DNA of 64,000 nucleotides from an uncultured Arthrobacter sp. (lineage in GTDB: Bacteria; Actinomycetota; Actinomycetes; Actinomycetales; Micrococcaceae), in the NCBI RefSeq assembly GCF_947493765.1, contig NZ_CANLSZ010000003.1, forward strand, positions 248,001 to 312,000. The letters run 5' to 3'. Below, piece by piece: positions 55,541 through 64,000 of the stretch. The notes under the pieces are model-generated. The model was not told the origin of the DNA. It searched no databases and saw only the letters and a list, made by a program, of their open reading frames with translations. Made by a program: the position numbers and the translations under genes. The first letter of the stretch is position 1; each line of letters begins with the position of its first letter.

Positions 55541-55931
55541 GGATTCTCGCTCCAAGCCCCTGCGGCACCGGCCACATCCCAGCACCCTCGAGGGCGGTAT
55601 GTCGGACCGCCGCGGGCCGTTCGCCCGGCGGCTGACCGGAAGTCGTTGTCGTGTCCTCCGGGGTCGCACCGTCTGCGGGGTGCGGAATCACTCGAGGGAC
55701 CAGTGGCGCTTTTCCACCTCAGCCGTCCTTGTCGACGGTGGGTTCCGTGAGCGGATTCTGCCGATGTCCGCCGCTGGGACGGACGCGGTAGGGCTGAAGC
55801 ATCGCTCGCGGAACGGAAGCCTGTCACTGGACCGGCGCGGGAATGTGGTTCCCCCGCCAGCCTTGGCCATTGTCTCACACGGGCCCCGGAAAGCAGCCTC
55901 GGGCAACCGGTGTGCCGCCCGCCCGAGGGCA
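55541..55931. other. 391-bp leader region between dxs and rne
   Basis: No convincing gene is seen; the small minus-strand frames here lack RBS and family similarity. A possible -10 (GACAAT, minus strand, 55874-55869) would give rne a leader of about 320 nt. A long 5' UTR would fit RNase E autoregulation as known in E. coli, but I cannot show it here. Confidence 0.35.
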
Positions 55932-57905
55932 TCAGCCGTGCGGGTACTGGCCCGAGACGGGCGACTCCTCCTCGGCGAGGGGTCGTGCCACGGGCACCTT
56001 CGTCCCGAGCACCTGGGCGACGACGTCGTAGGTGATCTTCTGGGCCGAGAGTCCCACGCGCTCGAGCACCTGGGCGCGTGTGCCGTGGTCGAGGAACTCG
56101 ACGGGGAGCCCCACCTCGTTCAGTGCCGTGTCCACACCGGCGGAGCGCATCTCCTGCCTGATCCGCGAGCCCACGCCGCCGGCGCGTACGCCGTCCTCGA
56201 TGACGATCACGATGCGGTGCTCGGCGGCGAGGCCGATCACCGACGTCGGGACCGGCAGCAACCAGCGCGGGTCGACCACGGTGGAGCTGATCCCCTGGGC
56301 ACCGAGCCTGCCGGACACGTCGAGCGCGAGTTCGCTCATGGCGCCGACGCTCACGATCAGGACGTCGTTCCGGTGCGAGCCCGACGGGCGCCGCGCCAGG
56401 ACGTCGACGCCGTCCTCGAGTCGTTCGACGGCGTCGATCTCGGCTCCGACGGACCCCTTCGAGTAGCGCACCACGCTCGGCGCGTCCGAGATCGCGACGG
56501 CCTCACGGAGTTCCTCGCGGAGTCGGGAGGCGTCGCGGGGCGCGGCCAGATGCAGGCCCGGCACCGCCTGCAGCATGGCGAGGTCCCACATGCCGTGGTG
56601 GCTCGCGCCGTCGGGACCCGTGACGCCCGAGCGGTCCAGCACCACGGTCACGCCGGCACGGTGCAGCGCCACGTCCATGAGGAGCTGGTCGAAGGCGCGG
56701 TTCAGGAACGTCGCGTACAGCGCCACGACCGGGTGCAGCCCGCCGTAGGCCATTCCCGCCGCGCTGGTCAGGGCGTGCTGCTCGGCGATCCCGACGTCGA
56801 AGACGCGGTCGGGGTGACGCGCGGCGAAGCGGTGGAGACCTACGGGGATGAGCATGGCGCCGGTGATCCCGACGATGTCGGGGCGTTCGTCGGCGAGATC
56901 GGCGATCTCGTTCGCGAAGACCGAGGTCCATGACTGCTGGCCCGCGGCATCCATCGGGTCGCCGGTCTCCGGGTCGATCACGCCGACGGCGTGGAACTGG
57001 TCCGCCTCGTGGGCGCGGGCCGGCGCGTAGCCGTGACCCTTCTCCGTGATCGCATGCACGATCACGGGTCCCTCGTAGTTCTTGGCGAGCTGCAGGGCCT
57101 GCTCGACGGCGGACTGGTCGTGCCCGTCCACGGGTCCCACGTACTTCATGCCGAGGTCCTCGAAGAGACCCTGCGGCGCCCACCAGTCCTTGATGCCCTT
57201 CTTCATGGCGTGGAGGCTCTTGTAGCTGAACTCACCGGCCGGACCGCCGTTCTGCATCCTGGCCTTCACCCAGTCCAGCGTCCGCTCGTAGATGTGGTGC
57301 GTGCGCACGGAGTCCAGGGTGGGGCGCAGCGAGGCGAGGTAGTCGGCGACGCCGCCGATCGTGGGCGCATAGGATCTGCCGTTGTCGTTCACCACGATCA
57401 CGACCCGGCGCCGCTTGTCGGCCGCGATGTTGTTCAGTGCCTCCCACGCCATGCCGCCCGTGAGCGCCCCGTCGCCCACGAGGACGACCGTGTACCGCTC
57501 GCCCTCGTGCGTGAGGACGCGGGCCCGGGAGATGCCGTCGGCCCAGGAGAGGGAGGACGAGGCGTGGGAGCTCTCGACGACGTCGTGCACGGACTCCGCG
57601 CGCGAGGGGTAGCCGGAGAGCCCGCCCTGCTGGCGGAGGGTGCTGAAGTCCTGTCGCCCGGTGACGAGCTTGTGCACGTAGGACTGGTGGCCCGTGTCGA
57701 AGACGATGCTGTCGCGCGGCGAGTCGAAGATCCGGTGGATGCCCAGGGTCAGCTCGACCACGCCCAGGTTCGGGCCGAGATGACCGCCGGTCCGTGAGAC
57801 GTTGCTGACCAGGAAGGTCCGGATCTCCTGGGCGAGAGCGCGCAGCTGCGATCCGCTGAGCTTGCTCAGGTCCTGTGGGCCGCGAATGGTCTCCAAGAGT
57901 CCCAT
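55932..57905 (-). CDS. dxs: 1-deoxy-D-xylulose-5-phosphate synthase
   Basis: The 657-residue thiamine-diphosphate enzyme that starts the MEP isoprenoid pathway from pyruvate and glyceraldehyde 3-phosphate. Features are [14 protein letters not shown], the ThDP motif [16 protein letters not shown], and the transketolase-like C-terminal domain ([12 protein letters not shown]). The ATG at 57905 ([10 protein letters not shown]) has GAGGAGG ideally placed; earlier in-frame codons are spurious. DXS also supplies precursors for thiamine and, in other bacteria, B6. Confidence 0.97.
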   Translation of the reverse strand: MGLLETIRGPQDLSKLSGSQLRALAQEIRTFLVSNVSRTGGHLGPNLGVVELTLGIHRIFDSPRDSIVFDTGHQSYVHKLVTGRQDFSTLRQQGGLSGYPSRAESVHDVVESSHASSSLSWADGISRARVLTHEGERYTVVLVGDGALTGGMAWEALNNIAADKRRRVVIVVNDNGRSYAPTIGGVADYLASLRPTLDSVRTHHIYERTLDWVKARMQNGGPAGEFSYKSLHAMKKGIKDWWAPQGLFEDLGMKYVGPVDGHDQSAVEQALQLAKNYEGPVIVHAITEKGHGYAPARAHEADQFHAVGVIDPETGDPMDAAGQQSWTSVFANEIADLADERPDIVGITGAMLIPVGLHRFAARHPDRVFDVGIAEQHALTSAAGMAYGGLHPVVALYATFLNRAFDQLLMDVALHRAGVTVVLDRSGVTGPDGASHHGMWDLAMLQAVPGLHLAAPRDASRLREELREAVAISDAPSVVRYSKGSVGAEIDAVERLEDGVDVLARRPSGSHRNDVLIVSVGAMSELALDVSGRLGAQGISSTVVDPRWLLPVPTSVIGLAAEHRIVIVIEDGVRAGGVGSRIRQEMRSAGVDTALNEVGLPVEFLDHGTRAQVLERVGLSAQKITYDVVAQVLGTKVPVARPLAEEESPVSGQYPHG

Positions 57906-57995
57906 CGGCGCCTCCTCGGTTCGTTGGGCGTGGCGGCGGGACGACCGCCGGTGACTGACCATTACTCTAACGTTCGGTGTCCGTGCGGGGTGCCA

Positions 57996-59417
57996 TCAAC
58001 TCGCAGGCGGCCTCCCGGGTGGGCGACGTCGTGCACTACCGCGCAGCCGTTGTGGCTGATAGGCCCGCGGCGGCAGGAGCCTCGCGAAGGACTCCATGTG
58101 GTGGGTGTGCGGGTAGAGATCGAAGACGCGCAGCGTGTCCAGGGACCACCCCGCGGCGAGGAAATAGCCCAGATCCCGGGCGAACGATGCCGGGTCGCAG
58201 GACACGTAGCCCACCGTCCTCGGTCGTGCGGCGATGATCTGCCCCACCACCTTCTTCCCGGCACCGGCCCGCGGTGGATCGAGCAGGACGGCGTCGAGCG
58301 GGTCGCTCCAGCGGCCCAGGGCCGCGTCCACGCGCCCCTGGACGATCGAGACCTGCGCCTGGCCGTGGAGATTGCGGCGTGCATCGCGCACCGTCCCGGA
58401 GGAGCCCTCCACGGACAGGACGGCGCCGTCGGCACCGACGGCCCGGGCGAGCGGCACCGTGAACAGACCGGCACCGGCGTACAGATCGGCCAGGCGCTCC
58501 CCGGCAGCGGGCTGGAGGCCGTCGAGCACGGCCTCCACGAGAGCCTCCGGGGCCCCGCGGTGGATCTGCCAGAACCCTGCTCCCGTGACGCGGTAGTCGA
58601 CACCCAGCACGGATTCCTGCAGCCACGTGCGCCCCTTCAGCCGCTCCACGCGGCCCGACTCCGGGTCGAGGACCGCCACGGAGGAACCGGTGATCGCCGC
58701 GGCGACGGCGGCGACGCGCCGCGGGTGCGTGCCGGCCGAGGGCACGAGCAGCACGAGCGGCTCTCCCCCGCCGGACGGGACCGCGACGTCCACCCGGTCG
58801 ATACCGGTGAAGTCGATCGTCCACAGTCCGAGCGCGTTGACCGCCGGGACGGCGAGGGGCATCTCGCGGACCGGGACCACCTCGTGCGAGCGGTGCTGGT
58901 GCATGGCCAGGTGGCCGGAGCGGTCCACGGCGAAGGCCGCACGGGTCCGCCACCCGAGCCCGTCCTCCGCCTCGCCCGGCGCCGCCTCGACGGTCGGTGT
59001 GCGCTCGGCATGGGCCAGTCGTTCCAGCTGCTCCCGGAAGATCGCGCCCTTCAGGCGCCGCTGCTCGTCCAACCGGATGTGCCCGAACTCCGCGCCGCCG
59101 ACGGCGGCGCGTCCCCGCGCGCCGGCGGCGAGGGCGTCCGCGGGCCGCCAGGGGTGCGCGGTGCGCTGCGGGGAGGCCTCGAGCACCTCGACGACGTCGG
59201 CCCGCCAGAAACTGGCGGCGGGATCCGTCTCCGTGAAGCGCACCCGGACCCGCTCGTCCGGCAGGGCGTGCCGGACGAAGACCACCCGGCCCTCGTGGCG
59301 GGCGACGAAGTGGCCGCCGTGGGCGGGCCTGCCGATGGTCAGCTCGACGTCCGGGACCACCTCGGCGGGCTGCTGCGCCGCAGTGGCCGGTGCGGCGGTG
59401 CCTGGGGCGTCGGTCAT
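57996..59417 (-). CDS. TrmA/RumA-family RNA (uracil-5-) methyltransferase
   Basis: A 473-residue SAM enzyme. The N-terminal TRAM domain (VELTIGRPAHGGHFVARHEG) binds RNA, the Rossmann core has LADLYAGAGLFTVPLA, and the catalytic nucleophile Cys is in YVSCDPASFARDL with upstream LLDPPRAGAG. The four Fe-S cysteines of RumA are absent, so it is the cluster-free type. The C-terminus continues about 25 residues beyond the usual HMESFA ending as a basic tail (RLRGSARRRPPG). Its start is 9 bp after the APC transporter stop. Confidence 0.92.
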   Translation of the reverse strand: MTDAPGTAAPATAAQQPAEVVPDVELTIGRPAHGGHFVARHEGRVVFVRHALPDERVRVRFTETDPAASFWRADVVEVLEASPQRTAHPWRPADALAAGARGRAAVGGAEFGHIRLDEQRRLKGAIFREQLERLAHAERTPTVEAAPGEAEDGLGWRTRAAFAVDRSGHLAMHQHRSHEVVPVREMPLAVPAVNALGLWTIDFTGIDRVDVAVPSGGGEPLVLLVPSAGTHPRRVAAVAAAITGSSVAVLDPESGRVERLKGRTWLQESVLGVDYRVTGAGFWQIHRGAPEALVEAVLDGLQPAAGERLADLYAGAGLFTVPLARAVGADGAVLSVEGSSGTVRDARRNLHGQAQVSIVQGRVDAALGRWSDPLDAVLLDPPRAGAGKKVVGQIIAARPRTVGYVSCDPASFARDLGYFLAAGWSLDTLRVFDLYPHTHHMESFARLLPPRAYQPQRLRGSARRRPPGRPPAS

Positions 59418-59426
59418 GGCGTCCTC

Positions 59427-61403
59427 CTACTTCAGGTCCTGGTAGATGCGGGTCGCGTCCGAGGACGCGAGCTGCCAGGGGACACTCGCGACCATCACTC
59501 CGGGGACGAAGTGCAGGCGGGCCTTGATGCGCAGGGCGGTCTGGTTGTGGACGAGCTGCTCCCACCATTTTCCCACCACGTACTCCGGGATGTAGACCAC
59601 GATCAGATCCCGCGGGGAGTCCCGGCGCATGGTCCTGATGTACTCGAGGATGGGGGCGATGGTGTCCCGGTAGGGCGAGGCGAGCACGGTGATGGGAACG
59701 GGGATCTCGTACTTCTGCCAGTCCTCGAGGGTGGTCCGGGTCTGCTCCGGGTCGACGTCGACCGTGATGGCGTCGAGGCGCGAGGGCCGCGACGCGCGGG
59801 CGAACGCCAGGGCGCGCAGGACCGGCTTGCGGACGTGGGAGACGAGGATCACGGCGTGCACGCGGGAGGGCAGGGCCCGGAGGCGGACGGCGTCGTCGAT
59901 CGCGAGTTCGCTCGCCACCGCGTCGTAGTGCCTCTTGATGCTGCGCATGAGGGCGAAGAGGACGGCCATGGCGAGCACCGCGATCCAGGCGCCGTACTCG
60001 AACTTGGTGATGAGGATGACCACCAGGACCGCCGCGGTGAGGGCGAAGCCCAGCGTGTTGATGGCGCGCGACTTGTGGATCCTCCAGCGGTTCTGCTTCC
60101 CCACGGTGCTGCGCAGTTCCCGGTTCCAGTGGCGGATCAGTCCCAGCTGGCCACCGGTGAACGAGACGAAGACCCCCACGATGTACAGCTGGACGAGGGC
60201 CGTGACGTCCGCCCGGAAGAGGAGGATCAGCACCACGGCGCCCAGGCCCAGCGCCAGGATCCCGTTGCTGAAGGTGAGGCGGTCACCCCTCGTGCGCAGC
60301 TGGCGCGGCAGGTAGCCGTCCGTGGCCAGGATGGACGCCAGGACGGGGAAGGCGTTGAACGCCGCGTGCCCGGCGAGCATCAGGATGAGCGCCGTCGCAG
60401 CGACGACGAGGTAGAAGGCGGGCGAACCGGCGGTGAAGACGGTCCGGGCGAGCTGGCTGACCACGGGCGACTGGATGTAGTCCGCGGGCACCGGCCGGCC
60501 GTCCAGCAGCAGTTGCGCCGCGGGGTTCTGCACCACGTGCACGCGCGTGGCATTGGCCAGGAAGATCACCCCGGCGAGCATCGCCGCGGACACGAGGCCG
60601 AGGACCAGGAGCGTCGTCGCGGCGTTGCGGCTCCTCGGCGCCTCGAAGCGCGGCACATTGGCGCCGGGGCCCTCCAGTCCGGTCAGGGCGGCAGCGCCGG
60701 CCGAGAAGGCCCGGAGGATCAGCAGGGCACCCGCCAACCCCACCAGGCCGGCGTCGAGCCCGGGGTCCGGGAGGATCTCGAAGCGGGAGCTCGGCGCCTC
60801 GCCGAGGGTCCCCGAGAACGACTGGACGACACCCGTGACGCAGAGGGCCAGGATGCCCGCGAGGAAGACGTAGGTCACGACGGCGCGCGCCCGGACCCCG
60901 CGCGTGATGCCGCGGAGGTTGAGCAGCACGAGGATCCCCACGCCGACGACGGCGAGCACCACGCGCGCATCCTCCAGCGAGGGTGCGAGCGAGACCACGT
61001 ACTGCGCCGCGGCCGAGACCGACACGGCGACGGTGAGCAGGTAGTCGATCATGAGCGCTGCGGCCACCGTGGCACCGGCCCGCGGTCCGATGTTCTGCTT
61101 CGCGATCTCGTAGTCCCCGCCCCCGGCCGGGTAGGCGTGCACCGCCTGGCGGTAGGAGGCGACCACCACGAGCAGGACCACGATCACGGCCAGTCCGATC
61201 CACGGGGAGATGGTCACCGACGCCACACCCGCCAGGGCCAGGGTCAGCAGGATCTCGTCGGGCGCGTAGGCCACGGAGGAGAGGGCGCTGGCCGAGAACA
61301 CGGGCATGGCGAGGCGCTTGGGGAGGGCCTTGTTCCTCGGCCTGTCACTGGCGAAGGGCTTGCCCACCAGCACCCGCTTGACGGCCTCGAGAAAAGTCAG
61401 CAC
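59427..61403 (-). CDS. APC-superfamily amino acid/K+ permease
   Basis: A 658-residue membrane protein with about 12 transmembrane helices in the first 480 residues (from VFSASALSSVAYAPDEILL, with YPAGGGDYEIAKQNIG as the APC signature), then a cytoplasmic domain of about 170 residues (AVILVSHVRKPVLRALAFA) with Usp-like strands. Homologues lie next to TrkA/RCK genes and have been linked to amino acid or potassium transport; the substrate is unknown here. GTG start 61403; TAGGGT seven bases upstream looks like a -10 element, so the message may be leaderless. Confidence 0.88.
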   Translation of the reverse strand: MLTFLEAVKRVLVGKPFASDRPRNKALPKRLAMPVFSASALSSVAYAPDEILLTLALAGVASVTISPWIGLAVIVVLLVVVASYRQAVHAYPAGGGDYEIAKQNIGPRAGATVAAALMIDYLLTVAVSVSAAAQYVVSLAPSLEDARVVLAVVGVGILVLLNLRGITRGVRARAVVTYVFLAGILALCVTGVVQSFSGTLGEAPSSRFEILPDPGLDAGLVGLAGALLILRAFSAGAAALTGLEGPGANVPRFEAPRSRNAATTLLVLGLVSAAMLAGVIFLANATRVHVVQNPAAQLLLDGRPVPADYIQSPVVSQLARTVFTAGSPAFYLVVAATALILMLAGHAAFNAFPVLASILATDGYLPRQLRTRGDRLTFSNGILALGLGAVVLILLFRADVTALVQLYIVGVFVSFTGGQLGLIRHWNRELRSTVGKQNRWRIHKSRAINTLGFALTAAVLVVILITKFEYGAWIAVLAMAVLFALMRSIKRHYDAVASELAIDDAVRLRALPSRVHAVILVSHVRKPVLRALAFARASRPSRLDAITVDVDPEQTRTTLEDWQKYEIPVPITVLASPYRDTIAPILEYIRTMRRDSPRDLIVVYIPEYVVGKWWEQLVHNQTALRIKARLHFVPGVMVASVPWQLASSDATRIYQDLK

Positions 61404-61516
61404 AGCCCACACCCTAGCGCGTCCGCCTTCCCGGGCAGCCACTAGGCTTGAGGCCGGTAACGCACGGGACAGCAGGATCCGTGCCGGGGATCAGTCAGGA
61501 ATCAGGGGTGCCGCGG

Positions 61517-62191
61517 GTGGCTCATTTTGTGATCATGGGATGCGGGAGGGTAGGGGTCAGTCTCGCGCACACACTGGACGAATCCGGCCACTCGGTCGCG
61601 ATCATCGACCAGGACGACCGCGCCTTCCGCCGGCTGCGCGCCGGCTTCGGCGGGCGCAAGGTCACCGGGGTCGGGTTCGACCGGGACACCCTGATGTCCG
61701 CGGAGATCGAGGGCGCCTACGCCTTCGCCGCCGTGTCCAGCGGCGACAACTCCAACATCCTGGCCACCCGCGTGGCGCGGGAGACCTTCCACGTGCCGCA
61801 CGTCGTCGCCCGCATCTACGACCCGGGACGCGCGGAGATCTACCAGCGGCTCGGGATCCCCACGGTCGCCGCCGTCCGCTGGAGCGCCGACCAGGTGCTG
61901 CGGCGCATCCTGCCCGAGCAGGCGATCAACGGGGACTTCCGCGAGACCTCCGGGAGGCTCATCCTCGCGGAGCTGGTCCTGAGCACCGCATGGCTCGGCA
62001 GGTCGCTGCGCTCCATCGAGGCGGCCAGCGGCGTGCGCATCGCATATCTCACCCGCTTCGGCGAAGGCATCCTGCCCACCTCGGAGACGAGCTACCAGCA
62101 GGGGGACATCCTGCACGCCATGATGCAGACGACGGCGACCGACGAGATCGGCCGGATCCTCGCCGCCGCACCGAAGGAGGAGATCCAGTGA
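61517..62191 (+). CDS. TrkA/RCK potassium-channel regulator, first copy
   Basis: A 224-residue RCK protein. The Rossmann N-domain VAHFVIMGCGRVGVSLAHTL with acidic IIDQDD binds NAD(H), followed by a C-terminal TrkA_C-like segment (AASGVRIAYLTRFGEGILP). It is equivalent to actinobacterial CeoB/TrkA. GTG start 61517 has AGGGG upstream. It is coupled to the second RCK gene (GTGA overlap) and divergent from the APC permease, a conserved trio. Confidence 0.92.
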   Translation: MAHFVIMGCGRVGVSLAHTLDESGHSVAIIDQDDRAFRRLRAGFGGRKVTGVGFDRDTLMSAEIEGAYAFAAVSSGDNSNILATRVARETFHVPHVVARIYDPGRAEIYQRLGIPTVAAVRWSADQVLRRILPEQAINGDFRETSGRLILAELVLSTAWLGRSLRSIEAASGVRIAYLTRFGEGILPTSETSYQQGDILHAMMQTTATDEIGRILAAAPKEEIQ

Positions 62192-62859
62192 GGGTCGTCA
62201 TCGCGGGAGCGGGCAGCGTCGGCTCGTCGATCGCCCGGGAGCTGCTCGGCAACAAGCACGAGATCCTGCTCATCGACGAGAAGCCCGAGGCCATCGGGCG
62301 CAGCGGCCTCAAGGGTGCCAAGTGGCTCATCGGTGATGCGTGCGAGCTGACGACCCTCAAGGACGCGCACCTGGAGGAGGCCGACGTCGTCGTCTCGGCG
62401 ACCGGCGACGACAAGGTCAATCTGGTGGTCTCCCTGCTCGCCAAGAGCGAGTTCGGGGTGGGCCGCACGGTGGGCCGGGTCAACAATCCCAAGAACGACT
62501 GGATGTTCGACGACTCCTGGGGCGTGGACGTGGCGGTCAACACCCCGCGGCTCATGACGGCGCTCGTGGAGGAGGCCGTGGAGATCGGCGACCTGGTGCG
62601 CCTGCTGACGCTGCAGACCGGTGTCTCGTCCATCGTGGAGTTCACGGTCCCGCAGGACTCCCCCCTCGTGGGCGGCACCATCGGCGCGGTCACGCTGCCG
62701 GAGGACTGCGCCGTCGTGGCTGTCCTGCGGGACGACTCGCCCTTCAGTCCCAGTGCCGACGACGTCATCGAGGCCGGGGACGAGATCTTCTTCCTGGCCG
62801 CCATCGCCGTGGAGGACGAACTGCGCGTGGCCCTGGCGGCCCGCACCGACGGGGACTAG
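62188..62859 (+). CDS. TrkA/RCK potassium-channel regulator, second copy
   Basis: A 223-residue paralogue: VRVVIAGAGSVGSSIARELL, LLIDEKPEAIG, VSATGDDKVN, and a TrkA_C domain from ESSIV-like sequence (SSIVEFTVPQDSPLVGGTIG) to the end. GGAGG lies before its GTG start within the first gene. The two proteins probably form a heteromer that gates the potassium uptake system Trk; no channel gene is in the window. Its stop overlaps the convergent DUF3159 gene by 4 bp. Confidence 0.93.
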   Translation: MRVVIAGAGSVGSSIARELLGNKHEILLIDEKPEAIGRSGLKGAKWLIGDACELTTLKDAHLEEADVVVSATGDDKVNLVVSLLAKSEFGVGRTVGRVNNPKNDWMFDDSWGVDVAVNTPRLMTALVEEAVEIGDLVRLLTLQTGVSSIVEFTVPQDSPLVGGTIGAVTLPEDCAVVAVLRDDSPFSPSADDVIEAGDEIFFLAAIAVEDELRVALAARTDGD

Positions 62860-63692
62860 ACCGGATCGTCGGTACGCGGGGCGAGGGGGCCCTGGTCGTC
62901 GGCGTCGGTCGGCGCCGGGGTCGGCGGCCGGGAGACCAGCCAGGCCAGCCACAGCCCGAGGGCGTAGAGCGGCAGTCCCATGGCCACGCGTGAGGACCCG
63001 AGGGCCGTCACGTTGTCGGCGAGATAGAGCGGCACCTGCACCGCGAGGCGCAGCGCGAGCACGGAGACGATGATCCAGGTCGCGACGGCGTAGGCGCGCA
63101 CGCGCACCGGATCCTTGCGCCAGTCGATGCCCTCGTTGCGGATGAAACCGAAGAGCAGCCCGGCGAAGGGCCAGCGGACGAGCACCGAGATCGCCATCGC
63201 GACGATGTAGGCGCCGTTGATGAAGAAGCCCGGCAGGAAGAAGTCCGTGGCGTTGCCGGTCCGCTGCGCCACGAAGGCGCAGAAGGCGACCCCGACGAGT
63301 CCGGCGACCGCCTGGGTGAGGGGCTTCCGCGCCACGAGGCGGAGGGCGGTGAAGACCGCGGAGAGGACCAGCGCCGCGACGAGCGAGACGGTCAGGTCGC
63401 GGGTGACGGTGAACACGAGCGTGAACACGAGCCCGGGGACGATGCTCTCGGCGAGGCCCTGGACCCCGCCGATGGAGGAGAGCACGTCGATCTGGCCGGA
63501 GTCGTGCCGGCGGACCCCGGATCTGGCCGCGTACTGGGAGGCGACGTCGGCTGCCGTCGGTCCCGCCTGCTCGGCGGCCCGTCCCCCCGCGTCGACGCGT
63601 CCCCCGTCGCGAGGCGGGGACGGCGGGGCCGCCCGGGTGTCCCGGTCGGGGGGATCGGGGGCCGCACCTGGCTCGCCGGTCGGGTGGGTCAT
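62856..63692 (-). CDS. DUF3159 membrane protein
   Basis: A 278-residue polytopic protein with about six transmembrane helices (LAESIVPGLVFTLVFTVTRD, LTQAVAGLVGVAFCAFVAQ, DFFLPGFFINGAYIVAM) and a disordered Pro/Asp-rich N-terminus. It belongs to the actinobacterial DUF3159 family, unknown function, always near TrkA and OB-fold genes. The ATG comes one base after the upstream OB-fold gene's stop, so the two are coupled. Confidence 0.9.
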   Translation of the reverse strand: MTHPTGEPGAAPDPPDRDTRAAPPSPPRDGGRVDAGGRAAEQAGPTAADVASQYAARSGVRRHDSGQIDVLSSIGGVQGLAESIVPGLVFTLVFTVTRDLTVSLVAALVLSAVFTALRLVARKPLTQAVAGLVGVAFCAFVAQRTGNATDFFLPGFFINGAYIVAMAISVLVRWPFAGLLFGFIRNEGIDWRKDPVRVRAYAVATWIIVSVLALRLAVQVPLYLADNVTALGSSRVAMGLPLYALGLWLAWLVSRPPTPAPTDADDQGPLAPRTDDPV

Positions 63693-63693
63693 G

Positions 63694-64000
63694 TCAGTTC
63701 TCCTCGGGTCGGCCGATGATCTCGTAGCGGGGGTTGTACACGGTGGGGGTACCGGCGACCCGGCTCAGCATCCCCTCGAAGCGCAGCGCCGCACCGGCCT
63801 GGATGCCGGGGACCCGCCGCTGGCCCATCCAGATGATGCGCACGCTCTCCCCCGCGCCGATCCGGCCGTCCCGGTCGAGCCGCGCGTGGACGGCGAACGA
63901 CGGCGTCGCCGACGCCGGGGCGATGGTCACCCGCTCGATGACCCCCCGCGCCCTGATCCTGCCGCGCTCGGGCAGCGGGACCCAGGATCCCCGGAGCTCG
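63694..64000 (-). CDS. OB-fold nucleic acid-binding domain protein (5' end outside window)
   Basis: The visible C-terminal 101 codons encode a single OB-fold-like barrel: ELRGSWVPLPERGRIRARGV, SVRIIWMGQRRVPGIQAG and LSRVAGTPTVYNPRYEII. The upstream codons are still open at the window edge and read as protein-like, so the gene starts outside. In actinobacteria this small protein lies just before DUF3159 and after DUF3710. It is probably an RNA- or DNA-binding accessory protein. Confidence 0.82.
   Translation of the reverse strand, partial: ELRGSWVPLPERGRIRARGVIERVTIAPASATPSFAVHARLDRDGRIGAGESVRIIWMGQRRVPGIQAGAALRFEGMLSRVAGTPTVYNPRYEIIGRPEEN

Noticed and set aside
55688-55906. A 72-codon minus-strand frame between dxs and rne as a gene
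   Set aside because: No good RBS and no family similarity; composition is that of a random high-GC frame.
57924-61445. A 1173-codon open frame on the plus strand across dxs, the methyltransferase and the APC permease
   Set aside because: It is antisense to three clear genes, has no domain-like pattern and arises from high GC at third codon positions.

Overview
The window is high-GC chromosomal DNA from an actinobacterium, most likely a Micrococcaceae member (Arthrobacter-like). The evidence is mycothiol-linked enzymes (mycoredoxin, S-hydroxymethylmycothiol dehydrogenase), a class Ib nrdHIEF operon, an RNase E with disordered extensions, a DUF222/HNH protein, an actinobacterial dxs-TrmA-APC-RCK-DUF3159 block, many GTG starts and many 1-4 nt gene overlaps. 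I see no prophage, insertion sequence, CRISPR array or rRNA operon.

Layout. 1-7054: a partial secreted alpha/beta hydrolase, an M3 peptidase, pdxS without pdxT, an ASCH-methyltransferase fusion and a FliA-type sigma factor. 7091-10322: a coupled thrS-HIT-pgsA operon. 10561-12627: mycothiol redox and formaldehyde detoxification (mycoredoxin, mscR, MBL hydrolase). 12647-24163: accessory genes, namely a lipoate-ligase-like protein, a 41-aa antitoxin-like protein, Mn catalase, aldo/keto reductase, DUF427, a thioesterase, an MFS exporter, a glycosyltransferase, a short AlkD-like protein, a CPBP-type membrane protein, an alcohol dehydrogenase and an HNH protein.

24314-31214 is the most interesting block. 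A DevR/DosR-type regulator and a DevS/DosS-type double-GAF kinase, with the heme-ligand His and distal Tyr apparently conserved, sit among two universal stress proteins, an ADH-A-like alcohol dehydrogenase operon and two PPOX split-barrel proteins. Three DevR-box-like palindromes lie in the three regulatory gaps. I read it as a self-contained hypoxia/NO/dormancy regulon in a non-mycobacterial actinobacterium.

31374-35346 is nrdHIEF with a tandem NrdR box upstream. 35870-43882: a LysR regulator, metF, an APP1-like phosphatase, an HNH protein, a proline-rich anchored surface protein, membrane proteins, a flavin monooxygenase with an apparent internal deletion, and an SDR. 43911-51903 is a conserved housekeeping block on the minus strand: rplU-rpmA | obgE-proB-proA-(78 aa)-nadD-(231 aa)-rsfS-phosphatase-tRNA-Ala. 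52184-64000: rne, dxs, a TrmA-family methyltransferase, an APC permease, two RCK/TrkA proteins (divergent), DUF3159 and a partial OB-fold protein.

Two intrinsic terminators (12636-12665 and 43864-43897) hold the stop codon of the adjacent gene in the hairpin loop.
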